From: an uncultured Phaeodactylibacter sp.
Lineage (GTDB): Bacteria > Bacteroidota > Bacteroidia > Chitinophagales > Saprospiraceae
Direction: 5' to 3'
DNA length: 7,594 nucleotides
Assembly: GCA_913062745.1 (NCBI GenBank)
Contig: CAJXXJ010000166.1
Location: 1 to 7,594 of the forward strand
Positions 6,303-7,594 of this stretch are shown here, one piece after another. Position 1 is the stretch's first letter. Each line of letters opens with the position of its first letter. A program made the position numbers and the translations under genes. The notes under the pieces are model-generated. The model saw only the letters and a program-made list of their open reading frames with translations. It did not search any database and was not told the origin of the DNA.

Positions 6303-7259
6303 ATGAAAAAAATAGGCATCCTTTTCGGGCAAGAACGCTCTTTCCCGCAAGCCCTGATCGAGCGCATCAACAGCAAAAACGTGGACGGCATCTCTGCAGA
6401 GCCGGTCAAAATCGACAAAGTGGTGCAGGCCGCACACTCCGGTTACGCCGTCATCATCGACCGTATTTCCCAAGATGTACCTTTCTACCGCGCATTCCTG
6501 AAGAACGCAGCGGCAAGCGGCACCGCAGTCATCAACAACCCTTTCTGGTGGAGTGCTGATGAAAAATTCTTCAACAACACCCTGGCGGAAAAAATCGGCG
6601 TGCCCGTGCCTAAAACGGTGCTGCTGCCTTCCAAAGAACACCCGGACGACACCTCTGCCGACTCTTTTTCCAACCTCAGCTTCCCGCTCGACTGGGAAGG
6701 CATTTTCAACTACGTCGGTTTTCCGGCTTTTATGAAGCCCTTCGCCGGCGGCGGCTGGAAAAACGTGTATAAGCTGGATAGTACCGATGACTTTTTCCGC
6801 AGCTACAACGAGACAGGACAACTGGTCATGATGCTGCAGGAAGCCATCGACTTCGAGAGCTACTTCCGCTGCTACTGCATTGGCGGCAAGCACGTCAAAA
6901 TCATGCACTACGAGCCGCGTAACCCGCACCACCTCCGGTACGCAGCGCACTTTGACATCAGCGATGAGATGTATCAGCTGCTGGAGGAATACGTCCTGCG
7001 CATCAATCAGGCCCTCGGCTACGACTTCAACACCGTAGAGCTGGCCGTACGTGATGGCGTGCCCTACGCAATTGACTTCTGCAACCCGGCCCCGGATGCC
7101 GACTACCACTCTGTGGGACAGGAGAACTTCGAATGGGTAGTAGAGACCTCTGCCAATTACGCGATCGAGCGGGCACAGGCGCAGGTAGATGGGCAGGACA
7201 ACCTGAGCTGGGGCAGCTTCATGAAGCAGGCAGTAGGCCCGAAGACGGCTACTGTTTAA
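6303..7259 (+). CDS. ATP-grasp domain ligase (RimK/D-Ala-D-Ala ligase-like fold)
   Basis: 318 residues from the ATG at 6303, which follows a leader without Shine-Dalgarno and gives a normal N-terminal strand, MKKIGILFGQER; a longer frame back to 6123 runs inside the esterase gene and is rejected. Residues 1-90 look like the pre-ATP-grasp domain. ATP-grasp hallmarks follow: GFPAFMKPFAGGGWKNV with nucleotide-binding Lys145 and a flexible Gly loop (149-151), MMLQEAID with Glu180 near the adenine hinge, and FNTVELAVRDGVPYAIDFCNPAPD, where Glu246, Asp258 and Asn261 fit the magnesium-binding positions. Such enzymes form acyl-phosphates with ATP and join a carboxylate to an amine or thiol. It probably makes an amide or peptide bond in a small metabolite; the substrates are unknown. 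It is likely an operon partner of the preceding esterase and lies upstream of a glutamine-amidotransferase-like gene. Confidence 0.88.
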   Translation: MKKIGILFGQERSFPQALIERINSKNVDGISAEPVKIDKVVQAAHSGYAVIIDRISQDVPFYRAFLKNAAASGTAVINNPFWWSADEKFFNNTLAEKIGVPVPKTVLLPSKEHPDDTSADSFSNLSFPLDWEGIFNYVGFPAFMKPFAGGGWKNVYKLDSTDDFFRSYNETGQLVMMLQEAIDFESYFRCYCIGGKHVKIMHYEPRNPHHLRYAAHFDISDEMYQLLEEYVLRINQALGYDFNTVELAVRDGVPYAIDFCNPAPDADYHSVGQENFEWVVETSANYAIERAQAQVDGQDNLSWGSFMKQAVGPKTATV

Positions 7260-7314
7260 GGCCGTCCACCCGGCAAATTTCGGAACGGAGCAGCCGCCTT
7301 TTTGGCGAAAGCCC

Positions 7315-7322
7315 TATCTTTG
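7315..7322 (+). promoter_or_regulatory. Possible -7 promoter element for the amidotransferase-like gene
   Basis: TATCTTTG is a full TAnnTTTG match 55 bases after the ATP-grasp stop codon. It predicts a start near 7329 and a leader of about 117 bases. The nearest upstream TTTG (7301-7304) is only 10 bases away, too close for a standard -33 element, so the promoter is uncertain and read-through from the ATP-grasp gene remains possible. Confidence 0.4.
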
Positions 7323-7385
7323 GCCCAACAGCAATACCGGCATCCTTTGGACGCCTTGAAGTGTTTTGTTGTTAGGAAATTAACG

Positions 7386-7427
7386 GGCGGGCACAGCCCG
7401 GAGAGCATGCCCTCTCCTGCTCCCGCC
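7386..7427 (+). promoter_or_regulatory. Structured leader with alternative hairpins before the amidotransferase-like gene
   Basis: Two adjacent hairpins can form: CGGGC-ACA-GCCCG (7388-7400) and GAGAG-loop-CTCTC (7401-7416, extendable by one G-C pair). Alternatively GGCGGG (7386-7391) can pair with CCCGCC (7422-7427), enclosing the second hairpin and excluding the first. The structure ends 18 bases before the ATG at 7446. No T-run follows, so an intrinsic terminator is unlikely; a regulatory leader is inferred from base-pairing only. Confidence 0.35.
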
Positions 7428-7445
7428 GAATGACCAAAGAGTACT

Positions 7446-7594
7446 ATGCAGCAATTAAAGTTAGCCATTCTGGACATGTACGACGGCACGCCCAATCAGG
7501 GGATGCGCTGTATTCAGGATATCGTGCGCCGATTTGAGCAGGCCTACGAATGGCGCGTCTTTGACGTACGCGGAAAGGCAGAACTGCCCGGCCT
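7446..7594 (+). CDS. Class I (type 1) glutamine amidotransferase-like protein, N-terminal part (runs off window)
   Basis: The frame from the ATG at 7446-7448 is open to the window end and gives 49 residues plus two bases. It reads KLAILDMYDGTPNQGMRCI near the N-terminus, then a helix and WRVFDVRGKAELP. The strand-GTPNQGMRCI-helix-strand-FDVR pattern resembles type 1 glutamine amidotransferase-like proteins of Bacteroidota, in which the catalytic Cys and the His-Glu pair come later, beyond the window. These domains hydrolyse glutamine and pass ammonia to a partner, or act alone on gamma-glutamyl compounds. Its position after an ATP-grasp ligase fits an amide-forming pathway. An ATG at 7430 is in another frame and stops after about 35 codons. 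The family call rests on the N-terminus alone. Confidence 0.6.
   Translation, partial: MQQLKLAILDMYDGTPNQGMRCIQDIVRRFEQAYEWRVFDVRGKAELPG

Noticed and set aside
6249..7109. Minus-strand open frame of 286 codons opposite the ATP-grasp gene.
   Set aside because: Valine-rich, motif-free translation typical of an antisense shadow; the plus strand carries clear ATP-grasp motifs.
7295..7307. CGCC-TTTTT-GGCG mini hairpin after the ATP-grasp gene, considered as a terminator.
   Set aside because: Only a 4-bp stem with the T-run in the loop instead of after the stem.
7430..7537. Small open frame starting at the ATG at 7430, overlapping the amidotransferase-like start.
   Set aside because: About 35 codons in a different frame with no recognisable features; it overlaps a well-supported longer frame.

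Overview
The window looks like chromosomal DNA of a Bacteroidota member, probably from the Saprospiria (Lewinella/Phaeodactylibacter type), judging by overall style. Three things support this. One long gene encodes a secreted protein with a type IX secretion (T9SS) type A sorting domain, found only in this phylum. Several intergenic gaps carry the Bacteroidota -7 promoter motif TAnnTTTG. The start codons have A-rich upstream regions without clear Shine-Dalgarno sequences. Coding DNA is moderately GC-rich, and the intergenic gaps are short and AT-richer. No rRNA, complete tRNA, mobile element, CRISPR array or long repeat is visible. No stretch over 300 bases lacks a gene; the largest gap is 230 bases (5316-5545).

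Layout, left half: the 3' end of a gene resembling the RNase E inhibitor RraB (1-180, +) overlaps by 8 bases, tail to tail, a short MgtC/SapB-family membrane protein (173-625, -). A divergent gene (731-1375, +) encodes a membrane-anchored SPOR-domain protein with a long acidic linker. Next come two minus-strand genes, a single-domain rhodanese (1454-1762) and the large T9SS-sorted secreted protein (1814-4372), and then a cytoplasmic esterase-D-type alpha/beta hydrolase (4425-5315, -). These are mostly housekeeping, envelope or secreted functions with no obvious shared pathway.

Layout, right half: from a good promoter at 5474-5481 a plus-strand set begins. It holds a second, smaller esterase-family hydrolase (5546-6256), an ATP-grasp ligase 46 bases later (6303-7259), and, after a 186-base structured leader, the N-terminus of a protein resembling a class I glutamine amidotransferase (7446 to the window end). 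An ATP-dependent carboxylate-amine ligase, an amide-transferring or gamma-glutamyl-cleaving domain and a hydrolase side by side suggest a small-molecule or peptide amidoligase pathway of unknown product. This is the most interesting part of the window, but the cluster is cut by the window end and its function is inferred from families and proximity only.
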